Assembly (NCBI RefSeq): GCF_000203795.2
Contig: NW_006281108.1
Coordinates: forward strand, 563,868 to 627,867
Origin: Batrachochytrium dendrobatidis JAM81
Taxonomy: Eukaryota; Chytridiomycota; Chytridiomycetes; Rhizophydiales
Reading direction: 5' to 3'
Length of the DNA: 64,000 bases
Position 1 is the stretch's first letter. The number at the start of each line of letters is the position of its first letter. This document shows positions 1 to 11,056 of the stretch, piece after piece. The notes beneath the pieces are model-generated. The model had not been told where the DNA came from, did not search any database, and saw only the letters and a list, made by a program, of their open reading frames with translations. A program made the translations under genes and the position numbers.

Positions 1-1220
1 GGAATCCGGATCAAGTTCTAAAAAAGACAATGGGTCCAACTCATCTATTTCAGTTGCATCGGAAAATACACTTTTACAAGGGTTGGTAAACACTCTTGCA
101 TCTCCTGGTAAACCATCGCGTGGTAAGCGGACTATAGCTTCAAAACCAAAATCTGTCAACAAAGCCAATGGTTTACTACTTCCATCCAGTCCAGGTTCCT
201 TTGTCAATGAGGAAGATGCTGTATCAGGTAAGATGTGTTTTTTAAAAACGACAAGAAACCATGAGTCATGTTGCAGTAAATAGTCGACTTACTCGAGCAA
301 ATTTATGTTGACTAGACTTGCAAAATACTGATGAGCAAGAAACACAGGAGATAAAGATCAAATCAAAATCCTATACGACTAAAGAAAAAGAAAAAGAACC
401 TGAAGCAGATTTGATAGAAGATACAGATGATGCCACTCAATATAGGAGCAAGAATACGGTTGCTGATAAATCTGCAAACAAGAAGCGAGAGCGTAAAACC
501 AAGAGCAAAATAACAGTATCCAAAAAAGTTAAACCTGCTGTTGACGAGGTTGAGTCGAGCGAGCCACTACTCGTGCAGGATAAGAATGACAAAGACATTG
601 CAGAGCTGACTGATACCACTCTAAACAATGCTTACATAGGAGCCAACGTCACTTCTGAAGAGAAAAATAATTTGACAAGTATAGTGGTTGGTAGATTTGA
701 TGAAGCTATTAGAGATATAAAGATTGATCGTGAAAGGATTGAGCCATCGGATGATTCGGATTTCGATACTGCAGCTGGTCATGGCAAGCCAAAGGCAAAA
801 GCTGTAGCAGCAAAGCGTGTTCGACGTGACAACCCAAATGTATGCATTAAAACCAAGATCGCAGTCAAGGACTCTGATGCTAACACAGATGAAGAAATAG
901 CAGTTGTTTCTCGATTGAGGCCCAGAGTATCCAATTCGATGGCACAGAGCGAGTCATCAATGGCTTCACCTACATCACAATCTAGTGAAGTAGATTCTGA
1001 AAAATATTTTGAACCAGCTCCAAAGGCGACAGCTAAAAAAATAAAAAAGGACTCGGCTGTACTTTTACGACAAAAGGCGGTCAAGAAAATTGCAGACGAG
1101 TGCATGGATCTACCACTAGGAGAGTTTCTTGCACGGATGCGTGATTTATCTGTTTCCTGGGCACAAGAAACGTATAGTCAGCAATTGGAATTACTTGCAT
1201 TGACTTTGAAGCTTGAATAA
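1..1220 (+). CDS. 3' end of a gene for a lysine/glutamate-rich, low-complexity protein (partial)
   Basis: The reading frame is already open at the left edge, so the 5' end lies outside the window. A phase-1 intron of 88 bp (228-315, gtaaga...tag) joins exon <1-227 to 316-1220, and the frame closes exactly across it. The visible roughly 375 residues are rich in K, E, S and D, with basic patches (such as KKRERKTKSK) that look like nuclear localisation signals. The extreme C-terminus (LPLGEFLARMRDLSVSWAQ) is the only non-low-complexity segment and is probably a short helix. I recognise no domain and assign no function. A nuclear or chromatin-associated role would be a guess from composition alone. 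Confidence 0.7.
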
Positions 1221-3187
1221 ACATGGTTTGATTCATGTATTATGGTAGTAGTCCTATTGCAGCCATATTCATGTAAAATGAAGCACTAAATAAAGGCGTC
1301 GAATTACATAATAAAAGTCTCGAGTAGTGTGTCAGCATCAGATCAAACACAACATCTGGGTTGCAATGTATACATCTGATTTTAAGCTTGTTGATCGTAT
1401 AACGTATGGTCATGTCAAAAGTAGAGAAAGGGAGGTTTAAAAATAGTGTCAATCTAAAACTATAATTTAACTTACATCATATAATGGATGCTGTGTTGAT
1501 TGAAGAGTCGAGAATGTTTAAAGTCAATTTGTAGTAACAGACATTTAACCATCGTTTTTCAAAGCAATTATTGCAAGTAAATACAAATGGCTGTAAGTTT
1601 GGGCTAGGGTAGAATTTAGAGTTTAGCCATCAAATGCACACGTATTACCCTTTAGCCTAAGCACAAAATTTCAAACAAAACGGCAAAGCCAACAGATATG
1701 CGATCACCACTCGATTTTCATTTATTATTTAGGACTTATCCATCAATTGATAACCGCTTTCGAATACAACAGTAGGTGGGTTACCAAATTGTAGTATGCT
1801 CTCATTGTACTGTGTTTACCAAGAAATATAGAATGTGAAATAGCAGCCAAGGGTTAGTTCAACCTGCAGGTTTGCAGCAACCTAATCGGCCCCATCATCT
1901 TTTGCTGTTTGGTTGCAAATGATTCGAGACATGCGGGCTCCTCATTAAGCATTGCTGCCATAGAGATAACAGACACGAAACATTCGGGTCTCAGCAATTG
2001 AGGGTACTACCGAATATGGAGCAAGACAGGGTGAATGATGCTAAGCTGTATGGATTGGACATGGCTAGCACTTTGTAGGAATAACCATCTCGATTCATCC
2101 ACCATGTTATTTCGACTCTGATTTTGTAAAATCAAAGCTTTTACCGAGGGGTCATCACTTGAACAATCAATTTGGCTGTTGCCATTTACGTTTGGATATA
2201 CTCTAGATTGGCTTGACTATCCACAATTCTCCACTTGACCTCTACCACCGAGTATGCATTTGCTTTTGAGGACACTACAAAGCTCTGTAGCCAGTAATGG
2301 AGTTGTTATAGATGTATTAGAGAATCAGCCTCTAATGCATAGGCTTGTTTGTATGAGAGTGATTGTTCAGGCTATGCATATCTCTAGCAACATCTTGCAA
2401 ACTTCTTAAAACCATCCAGTTGCTATATTAGTTTGCTGATTTGTTCACACCTTTATTGTTGGTGTTTTCACGGGATTGTTTATGACATGCGGCAACCTGG
2501 CTGATTCCGCGAATTTCACATTTCAATCCTCGCTGTCTAGTCAATAATGGTGCAAAAAACTGCAACTGATTTTGTCACAATTTGATGTCGTGTTTTGCTG
2601 GATTTGTAGGCTTGAGCTACTGAAAGGTGCCAGCCAAGCGCACGACTGACACTACTTGTTGGATGCGCATCTTGTGTTTTGAGTTGTCAGCGAATCTTCA
2701 CTTTTGGGAGGTGGCGCTGTCTTGTTATTCCCTTGAACCTGATAGTCTTATTCGACTTGTTTTTTGTCTACCAACCTATTTTCAACTATCCTTCGTTGCT
2801 GATGTATGTATATTTTGCTCCGATTTAAAATTATTGCATTCCCCATGAATGCACATTCCTTCGAGCCTGCCCATCCATTCCCTTGAAGTCTTGACTGCCG
2901 AGTGGGTTACAAAGTATGGCGTTTTAGTTTACGTTTTTGGCTGCATAGTAGTGTGCATACAGCTCGTGTATCTCTAGTATATCGATTGTGCTGCAGACAC
3001 TTCAACTTTTCAACTCTAAACTCTTGTTTCTTGTAGCCATTTGTTTGATCTGATTTGCCTAAGCTAACTATTGTGTTTTCTTGTGCTTGCTGCCATGAAT
3101 CCAAAATATGGGCTTTAGACCACTTGGAACAGTTGACGTTTCCTTGCTGCTTTGAAATTAAAAGAGACTTATATATATTGGAACAGA
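1221..3187. other. Intergenic region, no gene seen
   Basis: Almost 2 kb between the lysine-rich gene and the first Galpha gene. All frames carry only short, unconvincing open stretches. It contains one copy of the dispersed TIR-like motif near its left end and presumably the Galpha promoter at its right end. I see no RNA gene. Confidence 0.5.
1255..1292 (-). repeat. Solo copy of the MITE terminal-inverted-repeat motif
   Basis: The core TATTCATGTAAAATG followed by a CACTAAATA-like tail matches the ends of the MITE inside the RPT5 gene (11545-12056). No partner of opposite orientation is visible within about 600 bp, so this is a solo or degraded end. Confidence 0.45.
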
Positions 3188-4501
3188 ATGGGTTGTGGAA
3201 GCAGTAGCGAACTCCAAGAGAATAGCAAGCGTAATGCACAAATCGAGAATACTATCAAAAAAGACATGGAGAATTTGCGCAACGAAGTCAAGCTTCTCTT
3301 GCTCGGTATGCTTTTTGGATGATTGACTATTGATGAAGGGCATTTACTCTGATGATTAATTGTACAATATTCAACTTGTAATATAGGTGCTGGTGAGTCT
3401 GGCAAGAGCACCATTCTCAAGCAAATGAATCTGATTCATGGCAGTGGCTACTCACGATATGAGCGAGAGAGCTACAAGGAAATTATCTTTTCAAACACCA
3501 TCCAGTCAATGCGTGCCGTTTTGGAAGCTCAGCGTATGCTGCAGATTCCCTTTTCTAATCCTCGCTCAAACTCTTTCAAGGCCATTCTTGATCGTCTGCC
3601 ACACCAAGTTGAGGTGGATGCCATGTCTCCAGAAATCGCCCAAGCAATCAAATGTCTGTACATGGATCATGGTGTTCGATCCTGTATTGAGCGTTCTCGC
3701 GAGTTTCAACTCAACGACTCTGCACAATAGTAAGTTTGGGTTTTGTCGGATTGTTTTGAATATAATGCGATAAAAGTGAATCAGTTGCTAATCTGTTTTT
3801 ATGACGGATGAATGTTTAGTTATTTCGAGTGTATTGATCGTATTTCACAACGTGATTTTATGCCTTCTGACCAAGATGTGCTTCGATCTCGTGTCAAGAC
3901 CACAGGTATTACTGAGACTACGTTCCATGTCGGAGAACTTACATACCGCATGTTTGATGTCGGTGGTCAACGATCTGAACGAAAGAAGTGGATCCATTGC
4001 TTTGAAAATGTGACTGCTATTGTGTTTCTGGTTGCCATTTCTGAATATGATCAGGTCCTGGTAGAAGACGAGACCGTCAATCGTATGCAGGAAGCCTTTG
4101 TTTTGTTCGAGTCTATTTGTAATAGCAAGTGGTTTGTGCAAACATCGATTATTTTGTTTTTGAACAAGATTGATCTGTTCAAGGAAAAGCTGGGCAAATC
4201 TCCATTGAATAGATACTTTCCTGATTACATTGGTGAGTTGATGTTGGATTGCTGTTATTGCTAATCAGGGTTTGCTCACTCCTTTCAATGTCGTGGTCTT
4301 GAATTCATAGGCGGATACAGTTATGAAAATGCATGTCAATATCTTTTACACAGACTGCTGTCTTTCCACCGTACACCAAACAAGCAGATCTATCCTCATT
4401 TCACATGTGCGACAGACACGTCTCAGGTCAAATTTGTCATGTCTGCTGTCAATGATATTCTTCTTCAGAGTAATCTTCGTGATGCTGGACTAGTGTTGTA
4501 A
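3188..4501 (+). CDS. Heterotrimeric G-protein alpha subunit, copy 1
   Basis: Four exons (3188-3305, 3387-3729, 3820-4232, 4311-4501) give 354 residues, the standard Galpha length. Gly2 and Cys3 of the MGCGSS start are the expected myristoylation and palmitoylation sites. Visible motifs are the P-loop GAGESGKS (residues 40-47), switch [12 protein letters not shown], switch [18 protein letters not shown] and TCATD. All five guanine-binding elements are therefore intact. It should couple seven-helix receptors to effectors at the plasma membrane. The tail ends RDAGLVL and lacks the cysteine at position -4 that pertussis toxin modifies in Gi-type subunits. Intron phases are 1, 2 and 1; the last intron (4233-4310) is absent from the neighbouring copy. 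The middle of exon 3 is almost identical in DNA to copy 2. Confidence 0.96.
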
Positions 4502-5912
4502 ACATCTGCTATTCTGAGTACTGTGCTAAATAGTTTAGCTTAAATTAGAAGCAGGATCTGCTCATCTCCTTTTAACAGCTATTGCTTTCAATCTTTGACG
4601 CCTACTGGCGTTTCTATTTTAACTATGAATTCCTTGAATTTTTGCTCTTTTTGTTACCAGTCATATTTTAGAGCCTCAAAACCTCCCATAATTATGACTC
4701 TCCTCGTATGAATCAATACTTTAGGATTCTATTTTCAGTTATTTTTATTCTCAATCCTAACCTGCATTTTTATTTGCCCAAGAAACTCTATTTGATCCCA
4801 TTTTTTGACAATCTGGTTTTTCTACCTGTGCTAGTACTAGGATCCCACTATAATTCTGTGGAATCTAATGTATTGATTCAATTTTGCAGATTGTAAATCC
4901 CAGAGTTGACCAATTTAAAATAGGGAATAAATTTGTTTATGAAGCGACTTTAAATTTGTAGACAAGTTTGGATGACACAATATTGCCCAGTAAGATTGGT
5001 CAGGGTTATGCACTGAATCCTGTGTAGTGTTTCATTTTACGTGAATATGGTTACAAGTAGGATGATTTAAAAGATGAAGCAATGAAAGCCTAGAGATTTA
5101 CATTATTTCTAATTGACAAGATGTCGACTAGTAGATTATGATATGGCTCAAATACTTTCAAAGTCGAGCTAATTACCAAAACACGGAAATGTCAAGTTGA
5201 GTGACCCAATCATCACTTTTGAGAGTGTTCATTTGGTTTCCAATGAGCAACGGATCCAAAAACAGACACTATTTTTATTTGCTGATTGTCCTATTGTGGA
5301 GCAAACTTGAGAATAAACTAGTCACAAGGTGGCATAACAACGATCAAAATGTATTGTGGTTTGATAGAGAGTGGTGATGTCAAGCATTGGCTCCACAAGA
5401 CGAGTACAATACTTGGCCAGTGTTTCCAAAATAATGAGCATGGAACATGCTGAATTACACATGAAAGGATTAGAAGTGGAGATAAAACGGCTTTAATCCA
5501 GAATATCTTATGTAATTGCTTAGTATGGAGGATGGTTCGAATGAAAAGGTAGATATCAAGATTTCCAATAGTATATTACAGTCAACCCATCAACGTAATG
5601 AGATACAGTAAATGACAAAAGTAAAATGGAATTCAAGAGAATAACAAGTTAGTTTCTACACGTTGTTGGCTCGACTAGTCAGAAACTTGAATACAAAACT
5701 ATTGAAATCTGCAATAACGACGCGGTTAGCTCAAATAAGTTGACGGCTGTTCATTATTTTTAGCCACTTTGCGCATCCACGCACTTTGCATCAATTCTAA
5801 TTTCTACACTACAGCAAAACAGTTACGCTTTTTCATCCATCAGCAAAACTCCTTATTCTTACCCCAACACAAACACACTGTAACCCACTTTTTAATAGAC
5901 TAGCCGCAAAAG
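4502..5912. other. Intergenic region between the two Galpha genes
   Basis: 1.4 kb with no convincing coding frame. It holds one right-end copy of the TIR-like motif and, at its end, a pyrimidine- and A-rich stretch before the copy 2 start codon that probably contains its promoter and 5' UTR. Confidence 0.45.
5017..5056 (+). repeat. Solo copy of the MITE terminal-inverted-repeat motif
   Basis: The motif TTTCATTTTACGTGAATATG is the reverse complement of the TIR core, preceded by a TAGTG tail as in the right end of the intronic MITE at 12015-12056. No matching left end is visible upstream. Confidence 0.4.
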
Positions 5913-8254
5913 ATGGGTTGTGGAATGAGCCAGGAGGACCAAGAGATGCGTCGTAAGAACGATGAAATCGACCAGGCACTCAAAAAGGAAAAGGCCAATC
6001 TAAAGAACGAGGTCAAGATGCTGTTGCTGGGTAAGACTTATGCTGTGTTTCTAGTTTTTAAATTGTAAAAGATTCAAATACAGCACTTTGGGGCTTCAAG
6101 ATATCAACAGTCTCCATATGAACATGATGTCAAATGGAATAGAACAGTCTTGATAAAACAGAAGGGTGACAGGGATGTGTACTGTGCGGCTGTCTATTCT
6201 TGTATCAATACCATACGTCAACCCCAGTATATGGATGTATGCTTTCTGCCAGTAAATGCAAGCATGCTGGCCAACATGTATTTCCACTGTTGATGGGCCG
6301 TAAGGTCGGGCAAGATTTTATCAGAAGGCGACAGCCAGATACACAGGACGTGCAGTGAATATATATTCATTGACAACTCAACACTACCGTTATAATCCAA
6401 CAGCAATATTCCAGCCATTGCCCACCTGCTCTAACTCATCAGCTAAATCAACAGTGTTAAAATACAACTGATGTGATGAGGCTTCTGGTCTCGCTCATTC
6501 CCTTGGTCCTGCTATACCTGTTGCTGCACCCAACTCTGCAAGCAACTGTTTATGTCTACTCAGATGCACTCCTAACTTGAGCTTCATCTCAAATACTTCA
6601 TCAACCAGCTGGCGATGAATATGGCTTTTTATTCTGGACAAGACCCTGTTTCATTTCGTGATGTTTGTGGCGGTATTGGTAGGAGGGGTTTGCTTTACAT
6701 TCAAAGTGTACTGCCGAACATCCTATTAACGATCCAAACCCTACTATAGATTTGGAATCGTGCTGTTTTTCTATAGACCTATCACCCTGCTCCCATCCCA
6801 TAGAATCTACTGTCCCAGCTTGTATTCATAAATATGTATATTAAGAGAGTATTGGTTATTTCAAAGCCTATCTGCTTTATACCAAAAGTCTTATACAGCC
6901 TTGTTGATTCTTTGTATCCCCATAATTTGTTGGCTAGCGTGGTCTTGATTTGGGTATAATGGTGGCAGATTTGAAATGTATTACCAATGTGGAGAATGTG
7001 CATCTGCAGTAAGGCTTGGAGAATCTACTGTGTTTGGGACTCTTTGGTTTGAATACTAACAACTACTCTTTGCAGTTGCTTTGATTCTAAACATAGCTTA
7101 TGCTTAATATCTTGTTTGCTCATATACTGATTTTATTTGCATCTATATTAAAACTTAGGTGCTGGTGAATCTGGCAAAAGCACCATTTTGAAACAGATGA
7201 CACTGATTCATGGAAGTGGATACAGTCAGCAAGAAAAAGAGGCATTTAAAGAAATCATCTTTTCCAATACTGCACAGTCGCTTCGTGTTATTCTAGAGGC
7301 AATGCAAAACATGAACATCGGGCTAGAGATTCCAGCAAACGAGCAACATAGAGCCATTATATTTGATCTCCCGAATCAAATCGAGGCCGAAGATCTTCCC
7401 TCTGAAGTCACAACTGCTGTCAAGAATTTATGGACTGATGGAGGTGTTCAAACATGCTTTTCTCGTTCTAGAGAATATCAACTCAACGACTCTGCAAAAT
7501 AGTATGTATTTGACTTGAAAAGTCTTGTTTGACTGTATCTACTTTACTCACCTTGCTTGATGCATTTTCACCCAATCATTGACTTTCAAATCAAATCAAT
7601 ACCTGACTTGTGGTGGGTTGGTACCATTTTCAATCTGACGAATGAATTTCCAGCTACTTTGAGTCTATTGACCGAATTGGTGCTCCTGGATACATGCCCA
7701 CAGAACAAGATGTGCTTCGATCTCGTGTCAAGACCACAGGTATTACTGAGACTACGTTCCGTGTCGGAGAACTTACATACCGCATGTTTGATGTTGGTGG
7801 TCAACGATCTGAACGAAAGAAGTGGATCCATTGCTTTGAAAATGTGACTGCTATTGTGTTTCTGGTTGCCATTTCTGAATATGATCAGGTCCTGGTAGAA
7901 GACGAGACCGTCAACCGTATGCAGGAAGCCTTGACACTGTTTGACTCGATCTGTAACAGTCGTTGGTTTGTGCAAACATCGATTATTTTGTTTTTGAACA
8001 AGATTGATCTGTTCAAGGAAAAGTTGCCACGGTCGCCTATGGCCAAGTATTTCCCCGACTTTACTGCTGGAGAAAACTATGAAGCCGCATGCGATTACAT
8101 GCTCAACCGATTTGTATCTTTGAACCAGTCTGAAAAGAAGCAGATTTACACACATTTTACTTGCGCAACAGATACATCTCAAATCAAGTTTGTCATGGCG
8201 GCTGTTAATGACATTATTATCCAAAATAATCTGCGTGATGTTGGATTGATGTAA
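5913..8254 (+). CDS. Heterotrimeric G-protein alpha subunit, copy 2
   Basis: Three exons (5913-6030, 7159-7501, 7654-8254) give 353 residues. The start MGCGMS carries the lipidation residues Gly2 and Cys3. The P-loop GAGESGKS, switch regions, NKID and TCATD are intact, and the tail is RDVGLM. Exon 1 (118 bp, phase 1) and exon 2 (343 bp, phase 2) have exactly the lengths found in copy 1, showing tandem duplication with conserved intron positions. The fourth exon is fused to the third, so one intron was lost here or gained in copy 1. The first intron is 1128 bp, against 81 bp in copy 1. Exon 2 is clearly diverged between the copies, but 7706-7930 differs from 3872-4096 by only three bases. Confidence 0.96.
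6031..7158 (+). other. Unusually long first intron of Galpha copy 2
   Basis: It is bounded by gtaaga and cttag in the same phase-1 P-loop position as the 81-bp intron of copy 1. The 1128 bp hold only short open frames on both strands. No terminal repeats or transposon signature could be found by eye. Confidence 0.8.
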
Positions 8255-8854
8255 ATCCACTTACAGAAAAGAAAGAATTCAAACAATTTGAACATTCTAG
8301 TGCATGATTGCTGTCATTGTGCGTTCATAATTGTTCCTATCGTTTAAACTTTGATCTTCCTTTTATTACACTTCAGACTCTTTCTTTTTGGCATTCACTG
8401 CTTTCGTTTCCTTCTGACGATGCTTTGCCTTGGCTCAATCTCTTGGTTACCTTGTTTGTTGTCTTACTCTGTTGGGCAAGCTTCGTTTATAGCCATTTTT
8501 AAAGGAAAGTTCCTGAGCATTAAACCTCAAGTTTAAATTTTAAGCTTCCAGCAAGCATTTTACATTTTTATTATTTGAATTGCACAAGAGTGTATGAGTT
8601 GATGCATACCAAAGTGGTCTCAGATACAATATAAACCAACACTCTACACTGTTGGCTAAGAGTTTTTCATGATAGTAACAGGATCGAGTACAAGACCATT
8701 GCATTGGTTGAAGCTCAAGTTGCATTACTCACGTGGGCAGATGTTCAAGCTAGTCAAGAGCATTGATGCTCAACTCCAACGTTTAGTAAAACTATCGAGT
8801 CCAAGTGGAGTTTAATTGCCATTTATAATCCAACTCGAACAGAATATACTTGTT
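8255..8854. other. Intergenic region, no gene seen
   Basis: 600 bp, T-rich in its first half (probably the 3' UTR of Galpha copy 2) and without a convincing frame. The region before 8855 is presumably the promoter of the next gene. Confidence 0.4.
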
Positions 8855-10726
8855 ATGCAGGACAGTATTAGTGGAATCTCTTCAGATGAGATCGTTGATA
8901 ATCCTAAACTATTAGACAATCCATCCAGTTCTAATTCAGCTGTACCAAAAGATGATGTCTTTGGGATTGTCACAACTGCAATAGAGACTCAGACTACTGA
9001 TTCACTCTTTGTTGAACCCTCAAAGAATTCGTTGCAAAGTCATGACTTTCGTCCTACTACGTTTCATCAGCCAACAAGCTGCGACCTATGCTTCCAGTTT
9101 ATCTGGGGTGTGTATAAGCAAGGCGAGCAATGTTCAGGTAAATACACTGCCTTGGAAATATAGAATTGATGGGCTGCAGTACGTTATCTAATAAGCTATG
9201 GTTTGGGTATACTGTCATCACGACCCAAGAGTGTGCATATGATGTGCATTATGGTTGCAAGGCATTTGTGTCGACAAAATGTTATCCAAAAGGTGCTTTA
9301 TTTGAACTTGATTCTGCCAAACCATCCAAATCTATTCAACAAAAATCTACTTTGGTTTCTTCAAAACCACCAGCAATTGATTCTACAGAAAGTATCAAAT
9401 CTCGTCATGTTAGTAGATCGTCGATACAAGAATCCAACACATTGGTGTCAGAGTTGCTGGTCAAGGCTCTACAGGAGTCGGACAAAGCCGAGCAGCAACT
9501 TAAAGATTTAAATCCGCCATTGGGTGTAATGACGATGCTCGAGGTCAATTCAAAGTTTGTAGCGAGACAAGGCCCATTGATTTGGATCCAAAACACTGCT
9601 ACTGACATTATAATGTGGCGTAACCCTGTAACCACAGTTTGGTTTATTCTAGGCTATATCCTTGTTTGTAAGTTGATTGACTTTATTGTAGAATGCTGAA
9701 GTTTATTCACGTTCAGCACTGGTTTCAAAATTAACATTTAATGAGCAGGCACATCACCGATACTGTTTTCGATTTTGCCACAGATTGGTATTTTATACGT
9801 TATTACTACATCATACCTGGATCGTGTCAAAAAACTATCTATGGGTGAGACCATTCCACCACCAGATACACCTCACAAAATCACCATGACCAACACACAG
9901 TATTTGGCTCATCTCCAACACATCCAAAACACCATGCTTAGCATGGTTTCTGCATACGACTCTGGCTATACATTTTACTTGGCCTTGAACTGGTCCGATC
10001 CTGACAAAACGAACCGAATGCTATATAGCACACTTGTTTCCATGCTGATTTCTATACTCGTGTTTTCCTTGATACCGTTTCATCAAGTGCTGTTATGGGG
10101 TGGAGTGGGACTTTTTGCTGCAAACACTGCCATCATTAAAGCTGCTGGAATAACACTAACCCCCGTGATTTTGGACAAACTACAAAAACAAGTATTGACA
10201 TTCAAAAAGCATATCCATACTGTTCGACAAACTGAATCGACCACAACCAACATCGAGGTCATTATATTTGAAAACCAGCGTTGGTGGGCAGGTATGACAT
10301 TGTAATTCGTGTAATGTGCAGATTTATACCAAGATCTTTCAATTCTGTGCTTTGTGTGCACTATGAGCCTGATTCCTAACCTTGTTTTAATTTATAGGAA
10401 TGGGATTTGTGCCACTTTTACTTCATATTGAACGACCGGCATGGAGTGACGCTACCGGATTACTCCCACTTCCACCCAAAAATGCGTACCAACTTCCCTC
10501 TAAAACAGAGACCGTGAAAGTTGATAAAAATGGCCATGAAGTCAGGAAGCAGCAAACATGGAAATGGGTAGATGACACATGGGAAGTGGATATGAAATGG
10601 ACGCATGTCAATTCAGAAGGATGGCAGTTTTGTAACCAGACGTGGCAAGATCCACGAGCTAAACCCTCACTGGGTTCATTTACTCGTCGTCGTAAATGGA
10701 TTAGACGTATGCACATGGTTCAGTAA
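8855..10726 (+). CDS. C1-domain membrane protein with Pex24/dysferlin-type C-terminal region
   Basis: Four exons (8855-9137, 9230-9667, 9749-10291, 10398-10726) in consistent phase give 530 residues. Residues 63-112 form a complete C1 zinc finger (H-x12-C-x2-C...C-x2-C-x4-H-x2-C-x7-C), split by the first intron but restored exactly by splicing. Hydrophobic segments follow around the exon 2/3 junction and in exon 3 (LYSTLVSMLISILVFSLIPF). The C-terminus has the tryptophan and arginine pattern of DysF motifs (TWKWVDDTWEVD, EGWQFCNQTW, RRRKWIRR). Pex24/Pex30-type peroxins with this layout shape the ER and regulate peroxisome number. I infer a peroxisomal or ER membrane protein. The N-terminal C1 module suggests lipid or diacylglycerol binding and is not part of the yeast peroxins as I recall them. 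Confidence 0.82.
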
Positions 10727-11056
10727 ATGTAAACCTTTATAAAGATCCGAGTCTTCAGCAAACTGTAATTTAAATGTAAAAAATGAACTTGGATATGGTT
10801 TATAATGTTGATACGAATTAGTTTCGAGGTTTATAACTTGTTTGATTCAATGCAACTCAATGACAGTACAAAAAATGATTGCAATTCATTGCATACGCAG
10901 CATATTGACTAGTAACATCTCGATAATTGTTTAGTGTGCGATCGAGATGGCAAGTCAGCTCATGGCAGAAAGTTGTCAAATTCCAACAAAAACAATTTCT
11001 CTTATCGATTTTTACATTCAATCCAACCAGCTATTGCACATCCACCTTTGCCTAGC

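Noticed and set aside
5530..5545. GGTTCGAAT resembling a tRNA B box
   Set aside because: No A box or cloverleaf could be built around it. No tRNA was found anywhere in the window by eye.
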